Assembly (NCBI GenBank): GCA_944990035.1
Contig: CALYLX010000066.1
Location: forward strand, 248,001-312,000
Length of the DNA stretch: 64,000 bases
Direction of reading: 5' to 3'
Source: Clitopilus passeckerianus
Taxonomy: Eukaryota > Basidiomycota > Agaricomycetes > Agaricales > Entolomataceae
The position numbers and the translations under genes were made by a program. Under the pieces are notes generated by a model. That model did no database searches, had not been told where the DNA came from, and worked only from the letters and a program-made list of their open reading frames with translations. Position 1 is the first letter of the stretch. Each line of letters starts with the position of its first letter. Shown here piece by piece: positions 23,130-35,575 of the stretch.

Positions 23130-23796
23130 GGCTGAATGCGAAAGGTACCGATGCAGGGATCGACGCTGGACTGGCAGGGTTGTCGAGGCAGAAAGGAAAA
23201 GTGCTGATCGACTCAGACGTGCGCTCGGTGTCCCAAGACATATTTAAAGCGATCAGCTCGGAGAAGCCTTGCATGGCAAAAGCCATTGCATGCCCACACT
23301 CACGTCGAAAGTGGAAAGGTTTCTAGAAGGTGCTGTTGATTGATGCAACATCAGACAGACCACCACGGAATATATGGGGGTCCAGTGTCCATTGAACGCT
23401 CGAATTCGGTGGTATCAAAGAATCATCTGCAGCATCAATTGTCGATCTCAGGCAACCCTGAAGTCCAACTCAATAAATAGCCTCGTAGCAAAGATATCGA
23501 CCAGTAACAAACAAAACTACTTAAGAAAACAAACGGAAAGCACGCCTCAACAGAAGACTAGGAAATGTACATTTGAAAAATTGTAGGAATTGTGGCAGGG
23601 GCGCAGGAAGCGGGGAATTATGGTATGCTGTAAGTGTATGTGGGTTGGCTTGAGAGAAAAAGGATTGGGCATGGGAAAGACAACAAGATCACGAGGACCG
23701 GAAGGTTATTCTTCACACGGAAGCTTCGTTGGTGATTCAGCCTTGGAGATTCACTCGCCTAGACAGAAAGATATCATTAGCTATGATTCAGAGGTG

Positions 23797-26700
23797 TCAA
23801 ACCGTACAGACGTACTCCCTGAGACCCTCGTAGAGGAACTTGTAGCTCCTGAGATTACCCTTGAGGCGGCGGATATCTAGACTGAAGGTATCGTTCAAAC
23901 CAATGATGCGAGTCAGTTCGACAGAGAATCGGACTTCATCTCCCGCATCATGAGCCTGGTCGCCGTAGAGAACATCGTGTCCAGATGAAGGCTCTGGAGT
24001 GATGTTTGGATCTTCATCATAGGTTGCTGAAACGTTGCCACCGGAGACTTGAGACGACTGGCGACGCATCAGTAGCCCTCGAAGCATGCCACCAGATCCA
24101 GAAAATGCGGAAGGGGAGGGCAAAGGGAGTCCACGCTTGTCAACCTGGAAAACAAGTTAGCGAGATGTATAACAAAGTTGGGCGAGATAGCATACCCCAT
24201 TCGAAGCCGCACTTCCGACCATGGTGACGGCAGCCAAGGTTGGTGAAGTGCCCGCACTTGATCCTCCAGCAGGGTTCGGAGAGACGTTTGCAGCTGAATT
24301 GGACGCATTGGAGGCGGCGGTTCCTACAATCATTGACCCCTTTCTCCTCTTATGTCGGATACATCTGAACTTGTACTCCGTCTCAACCTGGATCTCCACG
24401 CCGATGCTCTCCAAGACCGCTTTGACGTGCTTGATGACCTCTGCCGGTGGTTTAGTGGTTATGTTCGACTGATCGACGGCACCCTGGTGTGTCCTCATGG
24501 CACCGTAAGGCTGGTTTGCAGTTACAGCTTTAGGTGAAGTGGATGGCTGGTTGCTGTATCCAACGGTCAAGGTATTGCGGAACCGAGATACCAAACCAGA
24601 AGAAGGGGGATCGACGGCAGAAGTTGACGGAGAACGTTGTGTGCCGATGAATTTAGTGGTAAAAGAAGGAGGTCTGGGGGTGGTCGAAGAAGTAGGCGTT
24701 GTGACGACGACAGACGGCTGTTCTGAAGGCTGAGGCTCAGTTGGTGGCACAGGCAGAGCTTTCTCCTTGGTTTCGTTGAATGAATCGGCATCGTCCACTG
24801 TATCCTTAGCTTTGCTCTTGCTCCTGAACCATGCCATCACCTTCTTTGCCTTGCTTGTTGAGGCGGGCATACTTGGACCAACATCGGCAGAGGGGCTAAC
24901 GAAGGATGGTAATGTATCCGCATCAGATTTGTTGGACATAGTTGGTGGAAGTCCTGCGCTTCGGGGTGGTGCAGATTTGTCCACGGGGGCACTGGCCAAG
25001 CTGGGTTCAAGATAGTTACTACTGGGAGTGGTGCTTGCAGACTTCTTCCCACTGCGGTTACGGACAGAGCGGAAAGGCTCGACCATGACGGTGAGCGTGT
25101 TTCGCCTTGTCTTCTTCTCCTTCTCTTCCTTTTTGTCTTTTCCTTTTCAGTACCCTTTTCGCTAGGCTCGTAGGTGCTTGTAGCAGGGCTGAAGCGCACA
25201 CTTGAATCAGACCGGCCACTCTCTGAGGGCACGCGTCCGCTTGGATCTGGGCTCCCCGAGTGTCAGAACCAGATTTTCCTTGACCAACTTTATCGGGTGA
25301 CTGGTCCTTCTTAGAAGTTTTAGCACGGCCAGCCCCGTTCTCGATAACAGCGGTTGGTAAAGGGGAGCTCGGAGGACTAGCAGCGTTGACGCTGATCTGG
25401 GGAGTAGCCGGAAGGCCCCGGGGTGGAGATGGGGTATTAACTGTAGATCCTTGTGTGGGGGTATAGGAATAACTACCGCTCCTGGTCCTTGTTTTAGTGG
25501 GGGTGGTAGATGGTGCATTAGCCGTGGTATTCTTGGATGACGTGATGCCAGAGGTGGGCGAGGCATTGAAAGTGCCATCTCTCGTGGTCGGAGCAGCTCC
25601 ATTTGTCGTAGTGGTCTGCACGACAGTCACCATTGGGGGAGTAGGCAATGGCTTAACGCCACCACTGGCTGCACCAGACTGGGATGCTCGCCTTTCTTTG
25701 GAAGGTGTACCAGTGGTGCTACTCTGACTGGTAGCGTGGCCATGATGAGGTAGAGGTGGCTCAGGAGCCTTGCCTTTGTCTTCGCTCCTTCGACTTTGAT
25801 GGCCCCTTGGCTCGTCGTATTCGACTTGGATAGTATGTCTATATCCGCCAGAGGAGTTACTGCCTGTGGTTTTGTGCGTTTTCGAAGTCTGACCAGCAGA
25901 CGCGCCTTCTGTGGTCTGTCCCGGTTTGGTTGAGCCTGTAGGAGGTGGACCAAATGGGTCGTCATCAACTACCAAAGGATTGGCGTAACCGGGTTTTGAA
26001 GACGAAGGCGCAGGAGCAGGAGGGGAGGAAAGCGGGGATGACAGGTCAACGTTGGAATCATAGAGATATTCAGGTTGAACGGAGGTACTCCTTCCACCGC
26101 CATCGGTAGCTGCTTGCTGATGGCGGCTACCACCTATGGTAGCATACTGGCTTTGACTCCGGTTTACTGGAGGTTGTTGATGACCAGCGGAGGCCATGGC
26201 AGCGGCCTTCATTTGCCTCTGATACGCAAGGCGTTTCTGCTGATGCTGCTCCATTGCCGACCGTTCTAATTGTTCCACGCTGCGGCCAAACGCAGTCGCA
26301 ACCCCAGTGGCAGGAGGGCCGTCTTTGGGCGTTGCATAGGGAGCCAGCCACGGGTGTCGCATTACATCTTGCAGAGTGCATCGTTTGGTGGGATCGGGTA
26401 CAAGCATCATACGCAAGAGGTTACGCGCCTCTTCGCCGATGTATTCGGGGAATTGAAGTTCGGTGCTGACGATATACTTGTACAAAAGGTTGATGTTATC
26501 GCCGTCTGGATTCTGTGGGTCGTCGTCGAATGGTAGGTAACCTGCCAACATGGCGTACAAAATGACACCACAGGACCATATGTCGACGGCGCTCCCGACG
26601 TAAAGCCCTTCGCTGATGACCAATTCGGGAGCGGCGTAGCAAGGACTCCCGCAGGATGTTTGCATAAGATCGTCTGCGCGGTGCTCGAAGCGGTTGGCAA

Positions 26701-27470
26701 AGCCGAAGTCAGTGATGATTACATTGCGATTTCTGTCCAGGAGGAGATTCTCCAACTTGAGATCCCTGTGAACAATTTTTTCTGGTGAATATACCAGACA
26801 CCAGAGATGAGCTGCGAAAACAGTCGAGCGGCGTCGCGTTCTTTGAGGTAGCGGTGGGCGAGGATGTGATCGAATAGTTCACCGCCAGAGGCATATTCGA
26901 GGATAATTCCGATGTACTTGTCCGTTTCTATCACATCGTAGAGTCGAACGATGTTGGGGTGCTTAAGGGTCTGTGTACGTGTACTCTTGTCAGATGGCTC
27001 GAAGTGCAGATGATGGCAGAAAAGACTGACCCTCAACACCTCGATCTCGCGTTCGACTTTGGACATACGAACGGTGCTGTCGATGTTGCCTCGCCTGATG
27101 AGTTTGACAGCGACTTCTTCCCCCATTGGCAGTGCAAGCCCAGCTTGACCTTGCCAAATTCTCCTTCTCCGAGAGTTTGTAGAAGCAAGTAAGGCCCAAA
27201 TTTCGGTATCGTTCTTCGTGGGTGCGCCGCCGCATAGGCCTGAGCTGCAGGATGAGAGTATACATCGGGGTACGGCATATTGTCGTGCGGTGAAGATTGG
27301 TGGGTATGATGAGATTGAGGTTGTGAAACTACTTGATGAGATACACCGCGTTGTTGGCGCCGTGAAGACGACTGTGCTGGTGGTGGACCTGCCTGAACCG
27401 TGGCAGATGCTGGCCGGTGGCTAGCTGAATGCTCCTGCTGAGGGATACCAAGACTAGCGGAGGAACTCAT
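23797..27470 (-). CDS. Ser/Thr protein kinase, CAMKL family, Kin4-like, with C-terminal KA1
   Basis: The start is ATG 27470 ([12 protein letters not shown]). A Gln/His/Ser-rich leader is followed by the kinase domain: [11 protein letters not shown] (P-loop), [14 protein letters not shown], the HRDLK-type loop (interrupted by an intron near 26760), DFGFANRF (DFG), [12 protein letters not shown] (activation loop) and [14 protein letters not shown]. The last, together with MLVPDPTKR and HPWLAPY, is characteristic of fungal Kin4-type kinases (spindle-position checkpoint and related roles). About 600 residues of Ser/Thr/Pro-rich low complexity follow, then the KA1-like end [16 protein letters not shown] ... 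[19 protein letters not shown]. Catalytic Lys is at VKLI and catalytic Asp in the DFG-containing frame. Introns near 27000, 26800, 25220, 25080 and 24150 are needed. Functional assignment beyond family is inference. Confidence 0.85.
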
Positions 27471-27708
27471 GGTCACTGTCGTTGCGAATGTGTCCGTCGT
27501 CGGATATCAACAACAAAGCGAACAATACTGTACACATCGTGTGAATTTCAAATTTGGTCAGCCAAGTGCAGCTCGCTTCCACCTGATTCGCAGAAAAGGA
27601 GAAACTATTGAATTTGTCTATGAAAAAATATGTATTACATTACATCCAGGTTGGAACAGGTGCTAAAATGTCCAGAATGTCCGCATATGGTATAAATGTA
27701 TCAAATAA

Positions 27709-28516
27709 CTAGAGCAAAAGGGCGAAAGCTCCTGCAATAATTCCAACGACAACTCCATGAACCTTCAAACTGTTTGCACCATTGATGCCATTGTTGTTAA
27801 CATCGGTGGGCTGAGCATTACCCGACGTCGATCTCGAGGTAGAAGGGGAGGATGAGGTGCGAGACAGAGAGCTGGGCAAAACGGAAGAAGTTACACCCTC
27901 GACCGCCTTTGAGATCCCCGAAGAGGCCGCGCTTGCGAGAGAAGATGCAGAAAGGAGGGCGCCAGAACTAGTGGCGAACGATGATTCACCCGAAAAGGTG
28001 GAACTGCCGACAAAGGTGCCGGTGGAGACATCGGTCAATGTGTCTGTTCCTGAGACTGAGGAGAACGTTGCGGTGGTGGGGGTACCGATGAGGGTGTCGG
28101 TGCCAGACGCAACGTCAGTAGCCGTGCTAGCAGCAGTGTCTGTAAACGTGCCCGTGGTGGCTGGGTCGGTGCCAGTCAGGGCAGAGGAGATGCCAGCCGA
28201 AACGGCGGAAGCAATTGACGAGAACTCGCCAGTCCTGACAATGAACTCAGTTATTTACTCGAATGTAATCGTGGAAGAAAATGGACATACGCTGAGGGGA
28301 AGTTGGAGAACTCAGTTCCCGTCGGTATAACGGTGGTCGTCACTGTGACAGTTGCGGCACCAGCGCCTGGGCCTTCAGGTGCTGCGGCTCCTTGTCCTGG
28401 GTCATTGGGATCCGGACCTTGGTTACCATTTTCGGGTCCAGGAAGCCTTGTTGACCTCGAACGGCCAGAAAAGTGACGAAGACGGAGGATGCAGTCGCGT
28501 AGGTAGTGAGCTTCAT
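27709..28516 (-). CDS. Secreted Ser/Thr-rich GPI-anchored cell-surface protein
   Basis: ATG 28516 opens a typical signal peptide (MKLTTYATASSVFVTFLAV). The mature part is Pro/Gly-rich, then strongly Ser/Thr/Ala-rich (SSTFSGESSFATSSGALLSAS) and so likely O-mannosylated. The C-terminus has a small-residue site (NGINGANS) followed by a hydrophobic tail (VVVGIIAGAFALLL), the pattern of a GPI anchor signal. One intron (28271-28226 region, donor GTATGT, acceptor GTCAG) is clear. The signal-peptide frame does not run directly into the Pro/Gly-rich frame. A 38-base intron (GTCAAC ... CCAAG) restores the frame, but this is very short, so a one-base shift is the alternative. No enzyme domain is seen; a structural wall or adhesion role is plausible. 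Confidence 0.7.
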
Positions 28517-28559
28517 AGTGAATGAAAAGGGACAATTGACCTCTGATGTGGGATAAAAT

Positions 28560-30549
28560 TGCAAGAGTTGGAAGATTTCGACCAGAGGTTATGGGCCTAT
28601 TTTATACTTCACTTGTTATGATCGAGACGGGGTGAGGCGATTCAGATGAACCTCCTCTTCGTCGGGAATAGGAGCGCGAGCGTCATAAGCTCCTACGGCA
28701 CTCTCCTTTTACGCATCCTTCACGTAGAATGTTAGGTCACTGACAAAATGCATGACGGGAAGAGAGAAGCAAAGACTGTACCCAGTAGCAAATCGAGATC
28801 ACAGTCGCCAATGAGCATAAGGACTCAGAGGCCCACGAGGAGGATGGTTGGAAAACCATGTTGAAGTGGAGAAAACTGCGCCAGAGAACATGCTCGTGGA
28901 GCAACAAGTTTACCCCTCGTCCCCTAATAGGATGATTCACCTACACCCCTCAGATTTCTTGACATGTCGAAGCCCGCCGATCAGCAATTCCTTGTGAATA
29001 TTGAACGCAACCAGTCCGATGCTTTGTACAGCTCAAGGTCAAGTTCCGCAAGTCGGTGTACTCCACTTGATGTTCATTTCCGGGGAAAGGAGGTTCTTGG
29101 AAGCCCTAAACTTTCGTGAACGAGGAGGCGATAGGATGTGTGGCTGAAGAACTTTGGCAGAACAGCGAAACTGCAAACTCTAACTGCGGAAACGGGATCG
29201 GCCTTTGCCTTGATGGCCGAAGTCGTGGTGAGCGGCAACCTCGTAAATTAGAACTAATAGAAGCGCAAGCACTTGCGCTACGAAGATGGGCAGGTGGCGG
29301 ACAGGCAGAGAACGACTCTGAAGAGAAGTTGCACTGAATGAAACAATGTAAGTTTATGGTTGGAATTGATCAACCTACTGAATTGAGTCTATCCCTCGAT
29401 GAAAGGGCATCGCGGTGGCTAGTCTCGGCTACAAAGCCCCACCCAGATGCTCAAAAGCAAACATCTTTACCTCACGTGTAGGAACCTTTCCTGTGCTCGT
29501 ACTTTAACGCTTGCCAATCAATTACGCTCAACGCGGTCAGACCGAAGAGCCCACTCCGAAGAGGCTGGATAGGTGTCGTAGGTCACAAACACAGGATGCA
29601 TGACCTTGGGAAAAAGAAGGCAGAGAAGAAACCCGAAATATTTGGAAAAAAGAATAACAACCGAAATGCTCTTCAAAAGTCCGATTTCTGGAAGGCTGAG
29701 TCGCTTGGAGGGAGGCTTGACATCCTCCGGCATGAAACAGAGGATACGTCTGGGATACGCATCGTCAACAGGTCAGAAACCGCCTGTCGTAGCCGAAACC
29801 AGTCGGTGTTGGGCCATCCTGGATCGATATCAACGATTCCTGTCAACCCACAACCAGTTCCCGACAGCCCCAGAGAAACATCTGAGGTTCGATCTTACCG
29901 GACCGAATCTCGAGCTATCGCATAGATCTAATTTTATGAACGGCATGATTTTGACAGTCCTTCAACGAAACATTGTGGGTCGGTATCAACAAGATTAGGG
30001 CGGACCGTACCAAATATAGAAAGACGATCACGACTACCGACAGCGGTTAGGCGGAGTTCTCACGGTTGACTACCATCAGGTTTGCATGGCGCCGCACACC
30101 TTGACGCAGATCTTTACCATGGCTTCCCCCCACAGAGACGCTTGGATTGTGCGGGCGAATTTGGGAGATACAAGAAATGCATCTAGAAATCTATTCCATA
30201 ATGATTTGAGTATCCCTTGGTCGCATGGCCCCAGCTGTACATCCACCTCATTGGGCACAACAAGTTATTTCAAGATATTCTCCTGTGCTATTAACAGCAT
30301 GCGGCATGATGACTATTTCGGCTGCATGGAAAACAAGCCGCCACGAGCCTGATCCAAAATTGATGCATGGATGGTCTCGTCCTGCAAGTCCGTCACTAAC
30401 AGCTCAGTGACTCGCCCTGAACTGCCAGATCTTTGCTCAAAGTTGCCTCGATGGCGCCAGGGAGCCTTGAACTTATAAGGCTTAGATTGACGCACTGTTC
30501 ATTCATCAGCCAATCCTCTCTCACTCATCAACCAAAAGCCTCAATCAGG
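28560..30549. other. Gene-free stretch upstream of S12 hydrolase copy A
   Basis: About 2 kb without a gene I can support. The longest frames (29116-29337 and 29596-29998, plus) have no recognisable domain or splice partners. A TATA-like motif (acttataagg) lies about 75 bases before the copy A start. No inverted repeats, target-site duplication or transposase fragments are visible. Confidence 0.5.
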
Positions 30550-32666
30550 ATGCGCCTTCAGTCTCTTCTCAGCATCCTCCCCTACTACCTCTTCCTCCAA
30601 ACTCTTGGCTCACCTGTCAACAACAGTACTCAGAAATTCCCCAGTATCCTTGATGACAAGACGGAAGCATTTGTGAATGAGGTCCTTTCCGACTGGAAGT
30701 CACCAGGTGGCATTGCCATTGCCCTCGTTCGCAAGGATGATCAGGGCAGCTGGGTTGTCGAAACCAAGGGCTATGGCAGAGCCAATTACAAGGGTGACAA
30801 AGTGACAGAGCAAACCAACTTCAACGTTGGATCAAATTCAAAGGTACCTCAAGCAGCTCCAAAAGTCCTGAACGCTACTGACCCAATCCTTTCCCCAGCT
30901 GTTCACTGCCGTTGCCGCCGGATTACTTGTCAACAATGCATCTCTTACACCAAGGCTTGATTGGAGCTCCAAGATCCACGACATTATCCCAGAACTCAAC
31001 GTCACAGACCCTATCTACAACAGGGAAGCAGACCTCATCGATCTTGGATCTCACCGAACTGGCTATCCTCGCCATGAATTTTCTTACACCTATGACGACA
31101 CTACTTTGGATCTGGTAGGCTTTGCCTTTGAAATCGAGTAGTTCGTTCTCACCTCAATTTTACAGATCCACAAAATGGGCATACAACGTCAATCCACCGA
31201 ATTCCGCAACAACTGGCAGTACGACAACAACATGTACACCGTTCTTTCTTACCTGCCAGAGAAGATCTTGGGCGAGAGATTTGCACGCTACGTCAAGCGC
31301 AATATCTTCGACCCCTTGAACATGACCTCCACCACCTACTCCTACCAAATTGCCGACTCCTCTGGCTTCCGTGCCGATGGGATGGCGAGGGATGGTATTA
31401 GGTACTACAGCGGTGACACTTTCAGTGGAACCGCCAGAAACGTCACTTACTGGGCCGGGACATCCGTAACTGAAGACGGAAATCGTAGGTTTCAACATTA
31501 GACATTTGATGAGGATCGACACTGAGGAATCTGACAGTTCTTTCTGGATCTGGTGGAGTGATCACAAACGCCGTTGATGTTGCCAAATGGCTTCAGACAC
31601 TTCTACTGAACGGCAAGGCACCTCATAACAACCAGACGGTCATTCCTCCGAGTGTTTTGCCGACGCTGGCATCCGCGAACGTCATCCAGTCCAACATGCC
31701 GTACGTCCCGTACAACTCGGACCTATCCTATTATGCTAATACCTCTCTGGCAGTGCTTTCGCCGAAGAGTCTTCTATCATTTATGGCTTTGCTCAGGTCC
31801 AAATCACCTATCGCGGCCACCTGATCGTCGAACATCCTGGCTTCATCAGAGGTATGGCTGCTTGACATTGGCCCGTATCATCCTCTAACTCCGCATACAG
31901 GTTTCAACACCCAATTCAGTCGTCTACCAAACGAAAACATCGGTGTCGCTGTCCTCACCAATGACCACGACTATGGCAAGAGCACCTCACAGATCATCAA
32001 GTACTATATCATGGACCGTGCTCTCGGTTTGAACACGATTGATTGGAACAAGCGCCTCCTCGACGAAAAGGCCATTCCTCCGACAGCAGCGACTCCCCGA
32101 CCTTCAAACGCGGCTCTTCCTAGCGCGCCTTTCCCTGCGTGGGCCGGCAACTACACCAGCAACATGTACGGTCTTGGTGGATACGGGAATTTCGAGCTCT
32201 GCTTGGTCCAACCTCCTAACCCGAACCAGACTGCTACCTGCAAGCAGCTCGCCGATAACATTACTACCGTCCTCCCTGGCGCCATCCGCCCAGGTATTCC
32301 CACCTACTTCGGTGCATTCAACAGCCCCTGGTTCACTCACATGAGGATGGAGCACTTCAATGGAAACATCTTCAACATTTCTCTCCTCATCAGCACTGTA
32401 AGCTCCACAACTCCTAGTGATTATCAAGCATACTTACCTTCCGTTAGCCTACTGGTAACCCGCAACAACCTTTCTGGACCTTCAACGACAGGCACGAGAG
32501 CGACAACCTCCAGACTGCCGAAACCGAGTACGTTAACGGTGCGTACGGCATTGGCATGGCTGGTCTTTGGTCCGGTGTTTGGGATAATACTCCGGCTCCT
32601 GTTACTCCCAAGCCTACTGGAAACACACCCAAGGAGCGCGCTGAATTCTACTGGAACAAGGTCTAA
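30550..32666 (+). CDS. Secreted serine hydrolase, beta-lactamase/S12 family, copy A
   Basis: Seven exons (30550-30843, 30899-31114, 31166-31484, 31538-31700, 31754-31851, 31901-32397, 32448-32666) give 601 residues. A signal peptide (MRLQSLLSILPYYLFLQTLG) begins the protein. The S-x-x-K nucleophile motif is SNSK near residue 97. The second motif of the family, Y-x-N, is YDN in WQYDNNMY. HPGFIRGFN matches the third (H/K-x-G-like) element. The C-terminal 200 residues (GNYTSNMYGLGGYGNFELCL, MRMEHFNGNIFN) form an extra domain seen in fungal members. Several N-x-S/T sites suggest N-glycosylation. The family includes class C beta-lactamases, D-peptidases and esterases such as LovD, so the substrate is open. 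It is very similar to copies B and C. The gene is convergent with the diflavin reductase 238 bases downstream. Confidence 0.88.
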
Positions 32667-32903
32667 ACCCCAGGGTATTACTAACTTGGCAAGTGCATTC
32701 GAACAATGATTATCCGTCCTCCCACACACTCCTTAGGACACCTCTACACATAGACATCATAGATTATGCATACTTACATAGAATATACCCCATAGAAACA
32801 TTACAATCTTTCATAGACGCACTGAAATTCTTCATAGACACAAAAATTACTATACAAAACACAATAAATTCTACTATGATCCCATCTATTATCTGTCTAT
32901 GGT

Positions 32904-35131
32904 TCAGCTCCAGCACTCCTCCAGCAATCTGCCCTCTCTAACCATCGTATCTACATACTTCTTCGCATTATCTTCAGCATATCCTCCGCAAGTTTGAACC
33001 GAGTGTACGATTGCCTCTTTCACCGCTGCAGGCATCTTATTAGAAGATCTACAAAAGCATTGAGTTCGCAATCCTTGAACAAATGCTCAAGCATACCCGG
33101 AGATGTACACCCATGCTCTTTCTTTCCCGATGAGCTGCCACAGCCGCTCTGCGTCTTCCCTGATCAAGTCTTGTACATATGTCCGTTTAATACCCTCGGG
33201 ACCGTCTCGAGAACATGCAGCACGATAAGTGAGTTCTTCCTCTTTGGATAGTTCTTTCCATTCGTCGCCGTAATGCTGATCCTTCGAAGCAGATCGACAG
33301 CCAAAGTATAAGGTGTTTGCTGGCATGGAAAGGGCTTCGTAAGATGGGTCAAATGCGAATTGGTCAACTTACCCGTTGATCCATCTTTGACTCTCTCCTC
33401 AATCAAGGATCTCATGGGTGCCACCCCAGTCCCGGGTCCAATACAGACTATAGGTGTATCCGACCTGGGTGGGTATTTCAGCAGACCTTTCTGGATCCCT
33501 ATTTGGATCTTGTCGCCTATAAAGCTTTCAGTAGATGCTTTGTGTTTCCAGAGTCTAGCAGCTTTACCATGTTTCAGTTTAGCCAGGTACGTGGAACATA
33601 CACCCTTTCGAGGAACTTTGAGCCTGGTCTTATATTGCACAATCGCGATGCAAAGATGGATCTGCTTCGGGTACTTCTAAACACCGGTTGAGTAAAGGGT
33701 TCGATAGAAACGTGGAAAACCTCCTTACTTTGACAGAACTAGCTATTGAGAACTGACGCAGCCGTAGAGGAGGGAACACATCGAATATGTATTCCTGAGG
33801 GATCTTGACATGCCAGAAATCCGCGAGTACTTCTCTAATCGTCCGCCGTACTTGATTACAGTACTCGTAGAGATCTTCCTAACAAAAGCATTAGAATTTG
33901 GTCAGTTTAGAGAATGCCGAAAGGGGAAACTCACTGGCCCTTCGCCTTCGAGGGAAAGGAATTCGCTGAGCTTTTCTCTCTCCATTTCATCCTTGGTGAA
34001 GTATCTCAGGTACTGAAAGAACGACCTGCGAGGCACTGCGTTGAAGTCCAAATAACGTGAAAAGATTGTTCGCAAGGTAAGCCTGTCAGGGATATTGTCC
34101 GGCAGTGTCTGATCTATGTTATATGCGTTAGGTATGAGCCTCACAGTTGACGGCCGGGGCAGACCTTCCATGACATGCGTAATTTTGAGGGGCGTATCTG
34201 CAGCTTTCGCCCAACCCATCGACTCGAGAAATGACTGAACATCGTCATCATCCGCAATAGGATAGATCGCTGCAACGTCCCCAGGGGAGTACCTGGATGA
34301 AAATCAGGAACAGAACGGTTTGGAATATGATGAGCCACTGACGATATATCGACTTCGAAGTCAAACTCGAAGTGCCGCACATCTTGGAACCAATCTTCAG
34401 TAGTGATCCGTTTATTAATCTTGACAACCGCCTGGTAACTGGTGCTGTCATGTCTGGTAGGAACTTTGAGCCCTTCTTTATCCTCTCCTTGAAGCTCTTC
34501 TAAAGATACACGAGCGGGAGGGATATGGCTCTCTGGTATGACATCAATACCTTCGGGCAAGGGAAAGTAATGCATAAGTGCATCAGTCAATTTCCCCAGC
34601 CAAGGTTCCAAAGCACCATCTATCCTGATACCTGTTAACAAAGTTGGAGTATTTCCTGAGGAAGGCTCACCCTAGCTGGTGCTGGTCATCGCCTTCCCCT
34701 CGTTCACAGATTTCTATGGCACCAAGACTGGTCATCCGACGTGATATCCTCTTTGCAGGCCAGCAAAATTTATCGTAGCCGGTGTCCCAAGGCCAAAGAC
34801 TGCTATAGGCAGATCCTGGAAGAGATCTTCGGGGAGATCCGCTCGAAGGAGCATTTTCCAGAGAGGTGTCATAGACCTTGGTTCTGAACCAGAACCAGTC
34901 GTAGAAACTACGAAGACCACTATCTCTTCTGAAATAAGATCAGACTGGTAGAATGAGTCACTATATGTGGTGGAAGAGAATGGAGCGTACCAGGGAGTAA
35001 GCATCCATACTCATCACTCGACATTTGAAGTGTAGCCGTCGACACTGTCGAGAAACTCTGTCTGCAACCTCTTGAGCATTTCCCGTTTCTGTGGCGTAAA
35101 GGACAAGAAGTGAACGTTCGTCGTCACTCAT
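32904..35131 (-). CDS. TAH18: NADPH-dependent diflavin oxidoreductase (Tah18/NDOR1-like)
   Basis: ATG 35131 opens MSDDERSLLVLYATETGNAQEVADR, the FMN-binding flavodoxin start. IVVFVVSTTGSGSEP and a VFGLGD-type block spanning an intron near 34790 continue this domain. Next come the connecting and FAD regions (YSPGDVAAIYPI across an intron near 34290, and LRLRQFSIASS near 33770) and the NADPH-binding part (CIGPGTGVAPMRSLIEER, TLYFGCRSASKDQHYGDEW). The last exon ends in EGRLLEECWS with the C-terminal aromatic Trp stacking position. This order and the GTGVAPMR motif are typical of Tah18/NDOR1, which passes electrons from NADPH to Dre2/CIAPIN1 in cytosolic iron-sulfur cluster assembly. There is no membrane anchor, unlike P450 reductase. 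At least six introns are used. Confidence 0.88.
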
Positions 35132-35575
35132 TAGAGATGGTCAGCAAGGAATTCAAACGCCAATTGATCCCATGAAAATGAAATGATTTGCCCACGATTT
35201 CACCTTCAATTGGAGCGACTGGTGTCATTCCCGAAGTGGAAGTCAATGCCACTGCCAGTATCGAGCGACCTTGCTGGGATTTCCCACAGGCAGGTTATTC
35301 TCACTGTGTTTACTGACTGTCCAGATGCATGGAAGGTGGAAAAGGTTTGCAAATGACGACCAGGCGGGGTTCATCTCAGTCGAGGGACATGTTCCACTTT
35401 AGGAAAGTGGCTACTGGGCCTTGATGGCATGATTTCACAAAGATTTGCACGCAAAGTGAATGGCAAAATATTTCCGTGCTGACCATATAGTTATCTGATA
35501 ACCAAAGGGCGAGGCCGTCATGCGACTATTCGAGCTCACCGTGAGAAGCAGTTGACATCTTTGGGCAGTTCCCCG

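Noticed and set aside
29596..29998. Overlapping plus-strand frames of 109 and 132 codons
   Set aside because: Two different frames over the same DNA, no domain, unlike neighbour coding composition.
32667..32903. AT-rich stretch between copy A and Tah18 as a non-coding RNA gene
   Set aside because: It is a 237-base convergent spacer and most likely the two 3' UTRs and terminators.
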